DNA from: Flavobacteriales bacterium
GTDB lineage: Bacteria; Bacteroidota; Bacteroidia; Flavobacteriales_F; PHOS-HE28
Direction of reading: 5' to 3'
DNA: 64,000 bases
Assembly (NCBI GenBank): GCA_016788635.1
Contig: JAEUSU010000008.1
Coordinates: forward strand, 248,001-312,000
Shown here piece by piece: positions 58,130 through 64,000 of this stretch. Under the pieces are notes generated by a model. That model worked only from the letters and a program-made list of their open reading frames with translations. It made no database searches and was not told the origin of the DNA. The translations under genes and the position numbers were made by a program. Numbering within the stretch: the stretch's first letter is position 1; every line of letters starts with the position of its first letter.

Positions 58130-58498
58130 TTACTTGGCGGCGGCCTCCAAGGGCTGGCGCTTCTCCTGGATCCGGGCGCTCTTGCCACGCAGCTCGCGCA
58201 GGTAGAAGATGCGGGCCCGGCGCACCTGGCCGCGCTTGTTCACGTCGATCTGCTCAATGAAGGGGGAGAGCACCGGGAAGATGCGTTCCACGCCCACGTT
58301 GTTGCTGATCTTCCGCACAGTGAAGGTGGCGGTGCTGCCGCTGCCCTTGCGTTGGATGACCACGCCTTGGAACTGCTGGATGCGTTCCTTGTTCCCTTCG
58401 CTGATGCGGTAGTGGATGGTCACGGTGTCACCTGCCTTGAAATCAGGGTACTGTTTCAGCGGGGCGATCTCCTTCTCGAGTTGCTTGATCTTGTCCAT
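58130..58498 (-). CDS. rplS: 50S ribosomal protein L19
   Basis: 122 residues, normal length for bL19. Recognisable blocks: [60 protein letters not shown], and [20 protein letters not shown]. It lies 77 bases downstream of trmD on the same strand, the classic order of the rpsP-rimM-trmD-rplS group. Confidence 0.98.
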   Translation of the reverse strand: MDKIKQLEKEIAPLKQYPDFKAGDTVTIHYRISEGNKERIQQFQGVVIQRKGSGSTATFTVRKISNNVGVERIFPVLSPFIEQIDVNKRGQVRRARIFYLRELRGKSARIQEKRQPLEAAAK

Positions 58499-58575
58499 GG
58501 CGCTCAGCGGGTTGTGCGGGTAGCACCCGCGAAATGGGCCGCAATATTACGGAATGTTGATCGGTCCGCGAAGCA

Positions 58576-59277
58576 TTAGCCTTCACCAAACGTGTCCAAC
58601 ATGCCCGGCCTGCGGGTCCGGGTGCGTTCCACGGCCTGCTCATGCCGCCAGGCGTCAATGGCGGCCTGGTCTCCGCTGAGCAGCACGGGCGGCACCTCCC
58701 AGTCTTCATAGTTCGCGGGCCGGGTATACACCGGTGGGGCCACCATCCCATCTTGAAAGCTGTCCGAAAGGGCCGAGGTCTCGTTGCCCAGCACCCCGGG
58801 CACCAACCGGATGATGGCGTCCGAAAGGACGGCAGCTGCCAACTCTCCGCCGCTCAGCACATAGTCGCCGATGCTCACTTCACGGGTGATGAGGTGCTGC
58901 CGCACCCGCTCGTCCACGCCCTTGTAGTGGCCGCAAAGCATCAGCAGGTTGCGCGCTGTGCTCAGGCCGTTGGCCAGGGGCTGGTCGAGCAGTTCGCCGT
59001 CCGGGCTCATGTAGATCACCTCGTCGTACGTCCGTTCGCTTTTCAGCGCGGTGATGGCGCGATGGATGGGCTTCACCAGCATCACCATGCCCGCACCTCC
59101 CCCGAAGGCATAGTCGTCCAGGCGTTTGTGCTTGTCGGTTGCCCAGTTCCGTAAGTCGTGTACATACACCTCCACCAATCCCTTGTCCTGCGCACGTTTC
59201 AGGATGCTCTCGCCGAACCAGCCATCGAACAGGCGAGGCAGGGCGGTAAGGATGTCGATCCGCAAACGCGTGCTCAT
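58576..59277 (-). CDS. trmD: tRNA (guanine-N1)-methyltransferase TrmD
   Basis: 233 residues, SPOUT-fold enzyme that methylates G37 of tRNAs with SAM. Family motifs: IDILTALPRLFDGWFGESIL, YAFGGGAGMVMLVKPIHRAI, LCGHYKGVDERVRQHLITRE, and IGDYVLSGGELAAAVLSDAI in the knot region, then TRPANYEDWEVPPVLLSGDQ. The ATG at 59277 was chosen because it gives the family N-terminus and follows a CACCTTTG -7 box by 4 bases; the open frame continues further upstream without homology. Confidence 0.97.
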   Translation of the reverse strand: MSTRLRIDILTALPRLFDGWFGESILKRAQDKGLVEVYVHDLRNWATDKHKRLDDYAFGGGAGMVMLVKPIHRAITALKSERTYDEVIYMSPDGELLDQPLANGLSTARNLLMLCGHYKGVDERVRQHLITREVSIGDYVLSGGELAAAVLSDAIIRLVPGVLGNETSALSDSFQDGMVAPPVYTRPANYEDWEVPPVLLSGDQAAIDAWRHEQAVERTRTRRPGMLDTFGEG

Positions 59278-59280
59278 GGG

Positions 59281-59321
59281 GCAAAGGTGCGCAACGGCGC
59301 GGGTTGCGATCGCACCTTTGC
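59281..59321. promoter_or_regulatory. Back-to-back promoters of trmD and yaaA formed by an inverted repeat
   Basis: GCAAAGGTGCG (59281-59291) and CGCACCTTTGC (59311-59321) are perfect inverted copies separated by 19 bases. Each contains a CACCTTTG -7 box, one pointing to trmD and one to yaaA. The -33 region of each promoter falls on the -7 box of the other. Confidence 0.55.
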
Positions 59322-59356
59322 ACGCCCGCTCCACGAACCGAGGGGCAAATGCGCAC

Positions 59357-60121
59357 ATGTTGGTGCTACTCTCGCCTGCCAAGGACATGGACATGACACC
59401 CGTGAAGGGGCTCGGAGCGACCACACCGGAGTTCATGGATGCCACCGGGGCCATGGTGGAACGGCTTCGCAAGCTTTCCGCCCGGCAGCTTGCGAACCTC
59501 ATGGACCTGAGCCCCAAGCTGGCCACGTTGAACCAGGAGCGCTTCCAGCAATGGGGTCGTGGCGGTGCCGTGAAGCCTGCCGCATGGGCCTTCAACGGTG
59601 AGGTGTACAAGGGCCTGAACGCCGCGGGGTGGAAGGCCGCCGATCGCACCTTCGCGCAGGACCACCTGCGGATCTTGAGCGGGCTTTACGGTGCGCTGCG
59701 GCCCCTGGATGGGGTGGAGGCCTACCGGCTGGAGATGGGCTGTGGCTGGTCCCCCGCGCCCCGCGTTAAGGATCTGTACGCGCACTGGCGCAAGCACGTC
59801 ACGACAAGCTTGAGCGCTGCCCTGGACAAGGCCGGTGGTCCGGTGGTCGACCTCGCCTCACAGGAGTATACCAAAGCAGTGGACAAGGCTGCGCTTGGGG
59901 TGCCGGTGATCACGCCTGTTTTCAAGGACCGCACACCCGGTGGTTACCGCATGCTCATGCTCTTTGCGAAGCGCATGCGCGGGCGCATGGGTGATGCGAT
60001 CGTGCGGCAAAGGCTGACGAACGCGGAGGACCTGAAGGACCTGGTGATCGATGGCTACCATTACATGCCGGCCTGGAGCACAGAGCACGAGTGGGTGTTC
60101 GCGCGTGACAAGCGGCCGTGA
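59357..60121 (+). CDS. yaaA: YaaA-family peroxide stress protein
   Basis: 254 residues of the DUF328/YaaA family. Hallmarks: MLVLLSPAKDMD at the N-terminus, FNGEVYKGLNAAGW, ILSGLYGALRPLDGVEAYRL with the EMG motif after it, DLASQEYTKAVDK, and KRMRGRMGDAIVRQRLTNAE near the C-terminus. In E. coli, YaaA lowers intracellular free iron under hydrogen peroxide stress and binds DNA. ATG 59357 starts at the conserved N-terminus. It converges with the next gene, 5 bases apart. Confidence 0.95.
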   Translation: MLVLLSPAKDMDMTPVKGLGATTPEFMDATGAMVERLRKLSARQLANLMDLSPKLATLNQERFQQWGRGGAVKPAAWAFNGEVYKGLNAAGWKAADRTFAQDHLRILSGLYGALRPLDGVEAYRLEMGCGWSPAPRVKDLYAHWRKHVTTSLSAALDKAGGPVVDLASQEYTKAVDKAALGVPVITPVFKDRTPGGYRMLMLFAKRMRGRMGDAIVRQRLTNAEDLKDLVIDGYHYMPAWSTEHEWVFARDKRP

Positions 60122-60126
60122 TCCGT

Positions 60127-60747
60127 TCAGAAGCGGGTGAAGACACCCAGGCAGAGCACGGCACCCTGGGCGTAAAGGCGCACCTCATCCCCGGTCTGGC
60201 TGAGCACAGGTGAGCCGGCCTGGGTCAATCTTCCCGTTCCTGTGGGCCACCATTGCAGGCTGGCATGCGTGCCTACGACATTGCTCCACATGCGTCCCGT
60301 TCGGAAGCCGATCATCCAACCACCCCAATTCGATTCTTCCGGCAGCCGCGCTCCATTGTTCCACAGTGCGGCCCCGAACAGGCCCAGGCCCAGCGATGCA
60401 TCGCCGTACCACCGGGGTGTGTTGTACACCCTGCGTGCGAGGCAGAAATGAAGGCCGTTCATCCGCCCGGCTTCGCCCTCCTGCTGGCCCAATTCGCCGA
60501 TGCGCGCGAACTGGAGCCCCACAGACCATTTGTTCGACAGCGTGTAGAACGCCGCGATCTCGAACGCAGGGCCCAGTTTCTCCTCGTTGGGGATATGCCC
60601 GTCGCTGGTGCGCAAACTGGCGAGCCCCGAACCGAACCCGAAGTGCATCAGCAAATTGCGCCGTTGCACGGTGCGCGTGCTGTCCTGGGCCACTGCGGCA
60701 TGGGCACCGGCCATGCAAAGGATCGCCACCACCAACACACGGCCCAT
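60127..60747 (-). CDS. Exported outer-membrane-type protein of unknown function
   Basis: 206 residues. Signal peptide (RVLVVAILCMAGAHAAVAQ), then a beta-rich body (LLMHFGFGSGLASLRTSDGH, FEIAAFYTLSNKWSVGLQFA, WYGDASLGLGLFGAALWNNG, VRLYAQGAVLCLGVFTRF) with alternating strands and a terminal phenylalanine, compatible with a small barrel. No family recognised. ATG 60747 lies 4 bases after CATCTTTG on the minus strand. Confidence 0.72.
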   Translation of the reverse strand: MGRVLVVAILCMAGAHAAVAQDSTRTVQRRNLLMHFGFGSGLASLRTSDGHIPNEEKLGPAFEIAAFYTLSNKWSVGLQFARIGELGQQEGEAGRMNGLHFCLARRVYNTPRWYGDASLGLGLFGAALWNNGARLPEESNWGGWMIGFRTGRMWSNVVGTHASLQWWPTGTGRLTQAGSPVLSQTGDEVRLYAQGAVLCLGVFTRF

Positions 60748-60751
60748 GGCA

Positions 60752-60787
60752 CAAAGATGACTGCGGCGGGCCATCGCGGTACCTTTG
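60752..60787. promoter_or_regulatory. Divergent -7 boxes (CATCTTTG minus, TACCTTTG plus)
   Basis: Minus-strand CATCTTTG (60752-60759) faces the 60747 gene, and plus-strand TACCTTTG (60780-60787) faces the GTG at 60792. Both lie only 4 bases from their start codons. The geometry is similar to trmD/yaaA. Confidence 0.5.
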
Positions 60788-60791
60788 AGGT

Positions 60792-61640
60792 GTGCTCACC
60801 ACCTCGCTGCTGGTCATCCTGCTGCTCGCGTACGGCGGGCTATGCCTGTTCTACTACCTGGCACAGGAGCGGCTCATCTTCGTGCGGTTCCGCGTGGGGC
60901 GCAAGTACCGGTTCCATTTCGAAGCGCCCTTCCGCGAGCGCTGGTTGAAGGCGCCGGATGGTGCCCGCCTGCATGCGCTGCACTTCATTGTTCCCGAGGC
61001 GCGCGGCGTGGTCCTCTATCTTCATGGGAATACGGGTTCACTGCGGCGTTGGGGAAGGTTCGCACAGCGGTTCACGGCTTTGGGATTCGACGTGCTCATG
61101 CCCGACCCGAGGGGGTATGGCAAAAGTCGGGGTGAACTTTCCGAGGCCGCCTTGATCGACGACGCGCGGAGGTGGTACGCGATGCTGGCGCGCCATTATG
61201 CGGAAGCCCACATCGTGGTGTACGGCCGTTCCTTGGGCAGCGGGCTCGCCACCCCGGTGGCCGCGGTGAACAGCCCGGCCGCGCTGTTGCTGGAAACCCC
61301 TTTCGCAGACCTGCTCGACGTGGCCCGCCATTACCTGCCGATCTTGCCGTACCGATGGCTCCTTCAGTACCGCTTCCGGAACGACCTCAGCATTCGTGCG
61401 GTGCGTTGCCCGGTGTGGATCTTCCATGGGAAGCGCGATACGGTGGTGCCCTATACGAGCGCACTGAAGCTCTATGCGGCCATTCCATCCGGTGTGGTGC
61501 GCGAGCTGGTCACCTTCCCGAACGGGGGGCACAGTGACCTTGGGCGCTTCGCCCGCTACCGCAGCCGCCTGCGTGAAGCGCTGGACCTCGCCGCGCACGG
61601 CGAGGAACGCTACCTTCGCCGCCCATTGAACCACCCATGA
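60792..61640 (+). CDS. Membrane-anchored alpha/beta hydrolase
   Basis: 282 residues starting with GTG. One N-terminal membrane helix (TTSLLVILLLAYGGLCLFYY), then an alpha/beta-hydrolase domain: oxyanion region VVLYLHGNTGSLRRW, nucleophile elbow VVYGRSLGSGLATP (Ser), the acid in IFHGKRDTVVPY (Asp) and the His in FPNGGHSDL. The order matches the BEM46/YfhR-like esterase group. The substrate is unknown. The GTG is supported by the TACCTTTG box just before it. It overlaps the FKBP gene by 4 bases. Confidence 0.9.
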   Translation: MLTTSLLVILLLAYGGLCLFYYLAQERLIFVRFRVGRKYRFHFEAPFRERWLKAPDGARLHALHFIVPEARGVVLYLHGNTGSLRRWGRFAQRFTALGFDVLMPDPRGYGKSRGELSEAALIDDARRWYAMLARHYAEAHIVVYGRSLGSGLATPVAAVNSPAALLLETPFADLLDVARHYLPILPYRWLLQYRFRNDLSIRAVRCPVWIFHGKRDTVVPYTSALKLYAAIPSGVVRELVTFPNGGHSDLGRFARYRSRLREALDLAAHGEERYLRRPLNHP

Positions 61641-62368
61641 CCTTCCGCACCCCCAGCGCACTGGCCGCCCTCCTCATGTTGGCCGCCTGCTCCAACGACG
61701 TTACCGGCCAGAAAGGCCGCAATGCCCCGCTTGTCACCATGATCGATTCCGTGAGCTACGGCATTGGCACGGACATCGGCAACTCGCTGCGTATGGCCAG
61801 CCTGGACAGCCTGAACGTGGACGCCATTGCCATGGGCATGCGCGATGCACTGGACAGCAACGAGCGCATCCCTTCCGATCAAGTGCGCAAGCTGGTACAG
61901 AACTACCAGATCGAGGCGCAGAAGCGGCTCATGGCCAAGGAACAGCAACTGGCCGAGGTGAACCTGCAGGCGGGTGAGGCCTTCCTGCTGGAGAACGGCA
62001 AACGCGCGGGTGTGACCACCACCGCGTCCGGCCTGCAGTACGAAGTGCTTCAGATGGGCACCGGCCCGAAACCCGCCAACGGCCAGGGCGTGCGCGTGGA
62101 CTACCGCGGCACCCTGATCGACGGCACGGAGTTCGACAGCTCCTACAAGCGTGGCCAGCCGGCCGAGTTCGGCGTGGACATGGTGATCCCCGGATGGACC
62201 GAGGCGCTCATGCTCATGCCCAAAGGCTCGCGTTGGAAGCTCTACATACCGGCAGACCTGGCCTACGGCGCTTCCAAAGGGCCGGGTGGCAAGCTGCCTC
62301 CTTACAGCACCCTCATCTTCGAGGTGGACCTGCTGGACGTGCTCCCTGCACAGGAGCAGGGCCGCTGA
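61637..62368 (+). CDS. FKBP-type peptidyl-prolyl isomerase lipoprotein
   Basis: 243 residues. Lipoprotein signal with lipobox LMLAAC, an FkpA-like N-terminal dimerisation domain (IDSVSYGIGTDIGNSLRMAS, residues about 35-120), and a C-terminal FKBP domain (about 135-235: GVRVDYRGTLIDGTEFDSSY, EFGVDMVIPGWTEALMLMPK, LYIPADLAYG, LPPYSTLIFEVDLLDV). It would accelerate proline isomerisation and act as a chaperone in the periplasm or outer membrane. It is co-expressed with the hydrolase through an ATGA overlap. Confidence 0.95.
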   Translation: MTFRTPSALAALLMLAACSNDVTGQKGRNAPLVTMIDSVSYGIGTDIGNSLRMASLDSLNVDAIAMGMRDALDSNERIPSDQVRKLVQNYQIEAQKRLMAKEQQLAEVNLQAGEAFLLENGKRAGVTTTASGLQYEVLQMGTGPKPANGQGVRVDYRGTLIDGTEFDSSYKRGQPAEFGVDMVIPGWTEALMLMPKGSRWKLYIPADLAYGASKGPGGKLPPYSTLIFEVDLLDVLPAQEQGR

Positions 62369-62644
62369 TCAGGGCTTTTCCGGTAACGGCATCCAGTGGG
62401 TGACCGCTTCAAAGAAGTGGTTGCTGCTGCCTTCGCCAAGCCAGAAATGCGGGTTGTTGGGCTGACCGGTCCTGCTGGGGTTCTTCACGAAGAAGTCCTC
62501 GGCGAACTTCAGGATCACCACGTGCCGTGTTTCCGTGGCGCCGGTCTTTCCCGGCAGGTACACCTTATTGTCCGGCAGCCAGCAGAGCACGCGTTGCCCA
62601 TCCTGCGGCAATCGCTCCGTGGTGCTGATCCAACCTGCGCTCAT
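62369..62644 (-). CDS. DUF551-like small protein
   Basis: 91 residues. It has the DUF551 pattern: GWISTTERLPQDGQRVLCWL at the N-terminus and a WLGEGSSNHFFEAVTHWMPL end, where the family has a 'H-W-x-P-L' motif. Function unknown; often found in phages and in scattered bacterial loci. ATG 62644 gives the family N-terminus. It ends directly at the FKBP stop on the other strand (no gap). Confidence 0.8.
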   Translation of the reverse strand: MSAGWISTTERLPQDGQRVLCWLPDNKVYLPGKTGATETRHVVILKFAEDFFVKNPSRTGQPNNPHFWLGEGSSNHFFEAVTHWMPLPEKP

Positions 62645-62681
62645 GCTGCGGGCCAAGATAGCGGCGGCAGGTGAAGGGGAT

Positions 62682-63788
62682 TCACACGGCCAGTTCGAGG
62701 TCGTCATGCATGGCCACGAGCTTCTCCAATCGCGGATGCACCACCGCACGCCAGAGTGGCGGCACAAGGCTCAGGAGCATCATGCCGGGGTAGCCCGTGG
62801 GCAGCTCGGGTGCTTCATCGTGGCTCTCCAGTACCTGGTACTTCTTGCTGGCCTTGTAGTGGTGATCGCTGTGGCGCGTGAGCTCGAAGAGCATCAGCCG
62901 GCCCACCGGATGATCGCTGTTCCAGCTGTGCCAGTGGCGCACCCTGCCGTAGCCGCCTTGGGCGCCCTTGGTGCGCCGCAGCCCGTAGTGTTCAATGTAG
63001 TTCACTGTTTCCAGCAGCAGGATACCGATGAGCGCAGCGCCCACGAAGGCCCCCAACGGGAACAGGCCGAACACCGCCGCGATGAAAGCGAGGAGCGTCA
63101 CCTGGATGAGGATCGCCTGCAACATCTCATTGCGCCAGTGCCAGGTGGACAGCCCCGCCTTCAGCATCCGCTCGCGTTCAATGCGCCACGCCGAAGCCGC
63201 GCTGAACACAATGCTGCGCACCCAGAAGGCATAAACCGATTCGCCAAAGCACGCGGAGGCGGGATCTTCCGGCGTGGCCACGCGCCGATGGTGGCCGCGG
63301 TTGTGCTCGATGATGAAATGCATGTAGAGCGAACTGAGCAGGAGCACGCGGGCCAGGTCGCGTTCCCACCGGTTCGCACGGTGTCCCAGTTCGTGCGCCA
63401 GGTTGATGCCGTAGATGCCGCACAGCAGGCCCATGGTGGCGATGCGCCCGGCGCGATCCAACGGCGCAAGCAAGGGGTCGTCCATGCCGCTCAGGAAGAG
63501 CAGCAGCAGCGCCCAATGGACCGGTACCAGCACATAAAGGAGCAGGTCGAACAGGGGTTCCTTCACGGCCATCTCTGCTTCCAATTGGCTTAAGTTCCCA
63601 TGGTCTGGGCGTAGCAACAGGTCCAGCACGGGCACCAGCACGAAACTGAACAGCACCATGCCCCAAGTGTGCAGACCATATTGCGTGAAGGCCAGCCAGC
63701 CGAAGAGCGGTCCTGCGAGCGAAAGGGCGTAACGAAGGGCACGCCAGTGAAGGCGGTTCCGGATGAGCGGGAGCGGAGCGGCTTGCAT
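62682..63788 (-). CDS. alkB: Alkane 1-monooxygenase (AlkB-type membrane di-iron hydroxylase)
   Basis: 368 residues with 6 or so membrane helices. All AlkB histidine boxes are visible: INLAHELGHRANR (HELGH), FIIEHNRGHHRRV (EHxxGHH), and LTRHSDHHYKASKKYQ (HSDHH). The AlkB-specific block ETVNYIEHYGL(R)R is also present. The enzyme hydroxylates the terminal carbon of medium-chain alkanes using electrons from rubredoxin. No rubredoxin or regulator gene is adjacent. ATG 63788 is preceded 6 bases upstream by TAATTTCG. The fatty-acid-related genes elsewhere in the window would fit downstream oxidation. Confidence 0.95.
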   Translation of the reverse strand: MQAAPLPLIRNRLHWRALRYALSLAGPLFGWLAFTQYGLHTWGMVLFSFVLVPVLDLLLRPDHGNLSQLEAEMAVKEPLFDLLLYVLVPVHWALLLLFLSGMDDPLLAPLDRAGRIATMGLLCGIYGINLAHELGHRANRWERDLARVLLLSSLYMHFIIEHNRGHHRRVATPEDPASACFGESVYAFWVRSIVFSAASAWRIERERMLKAGLSTWHWRNEMLQAILIQVTLLAFIAAVFGLFPLGAFVGAALIGILLLETVNYIEHYGLRRTKGAQGGYGRVRHWHSWNSDHPVGRLMLFELTRHSDHHYKASKKYQVLESHDEAPELPTGYPGMMLLSLVPPLWRAVVHPRLEKLVAMHDDLELAV

Positions 63789-63794
63789 TCGTCA

Positions 63795-63802
63795 CGAAAT
63801 TA
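63795..63802 (-). promoter_or_regulatory. -7 box TAATTTCG of alkB
   Basis: Minus-strand TAATTTCG, 6 bases before the alkB ATG; one mismatch to TAnnTTTG. Confidence 0.45.
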
Positions 63803-63843
63803 ACGGGGGATGGGCTGGACAGGGAGCACCCCCCGTCTTCCCT

Positions 63844-63851
63844 TAACTTCG
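63844..63851 (+). promoter_or_regulatory. -7 box TAACTTCG of the M16 peptidase gene
   Basis: TAACTTCG lies 30 bases before the ATG at 63882; one mismatch to TAnnTTTG. Confidence 0.35.
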
Positions 63852-63881
63852 GCGCCCTTCGCGAAAAAAGCGGAGCCCGTG

Positions 63882-64000
63882 ATGAGGACCTTCACGATAC
63901 CCTTTCTGATGCTTACCACTGCATTGAGCACCAGCGCCCAACAGCGCCCCCTGGCCTACACCGAGTTCGAATTGAAGAACGGGCTTCACGTGATCCTGCA
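63882..64000 (+). CDS. M16-family (insulinase/pitrilysin) zinc peptidase, 5' end
   Basis: Only the first 40 residues are inside the window: a signal peptide (FTIPFLMLTTALSTSAQ) and YTEFELKNGLHVILQ, the characteristic start of M16 peptidase N-terminal domains ('F-x-L-x-N-G-L-x-V'). The HxxEH zinc motif would come further downstream. It is divergent from alkB with about 90 bases between. Confidence 0.75.
   Translation, partial: MRTFTIPFLMLTTALSTSAQQRPLAYTEFELKNGLHVIL

Overview
The window looks like chromosome of a GC-rich member of the Bacteroidota (probably a Flavobacteriales-like lineage). The evidence is three secreted proteins with the gliding-motility/T9SS type-B C-terminal domain, a FecR-type ECF sigma cascade, a TonB-dependent receptor with a carboxypeptidase-like N-terminal domain, the Bat aerotolerance operon, PorT-like barrels, and many Bacteroidota-type -7 promoters (TAnnTTTG and close variants) placed only a few bases before start codons. 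Taxonomy is inferred from gene content only. I see no rRNA, IS element, prophage or CRISPR array.

Layout. 1-1649: 5' part of clpB. 1904-10763: two tandem paralogous giant T9SS cargo proteins. 10815-19551: an ECF sigma / FecR / surface-protein regulon. It contains an STN-domain protein with 18 short surface repeats, a small outer-membrane protein, a third T9SS cargo protein and a TonB receptor. Three copies of one promoter-like motif (AGGGGTAT-N13-TGTCA) with identical spacing mark its transcription units. 19654-21390 and 24412-27621: an LRR protein and a beta-helix protein that share a dockerin-like C-terminal module. 21405-23460: an NlpC/P60 peptidase and a thiolase. 23589-24123: a tRNA cluster (Ser, Pro, Arg) with a degenerate tRNA-Arg copy.

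27632-36501 (minus strand): MoxR-DUF58-BatA-BatB/C fusion-BatC-BatD-BatE, coupled by short overlaps. 36635-37551: a MazG-like pyrophosphohydrolase and a DUF4442 protein. 37556-47078 (minus strand): a long co-directional run with the complete ligase-associated DNA repair set (exonuclease, ATP-dependent ligase, Lhr-type helicase, and PdeM further downstream). Inserted in it are a full-motif subclass B1 metallo-beta-lactamase and several envelope proteins. Two of the repair genes carry the same 31-bp palindromic element in frame, encoding the same peptide.

47143-64000 is mostly housekeeping and stress genes: a zinc-ribbon protein, tRNA-Pro and tRNA-Gly, an OmpR-type response regulator, a lipoprotein MsrA, DUF983, a lipoprotein methyltransferase, MarR with a nitroreductase, a PhoD-like phosphatase, a PaaI thioesterase, MGMT, DUF2461, YceI, 3-hydroxyacyl-CoA dehydrogenase, rplS-trmD, yaaA, an alpha/beta hydrolase with an FKBP lipoprotein, DUF551, AlkB, and the start of an M16 peptidase.

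The strongest candidates for something undescribed are the ECF regulon with its repeat-bearing STN protein, and the palindromic element that inserts in frame into repair genes.
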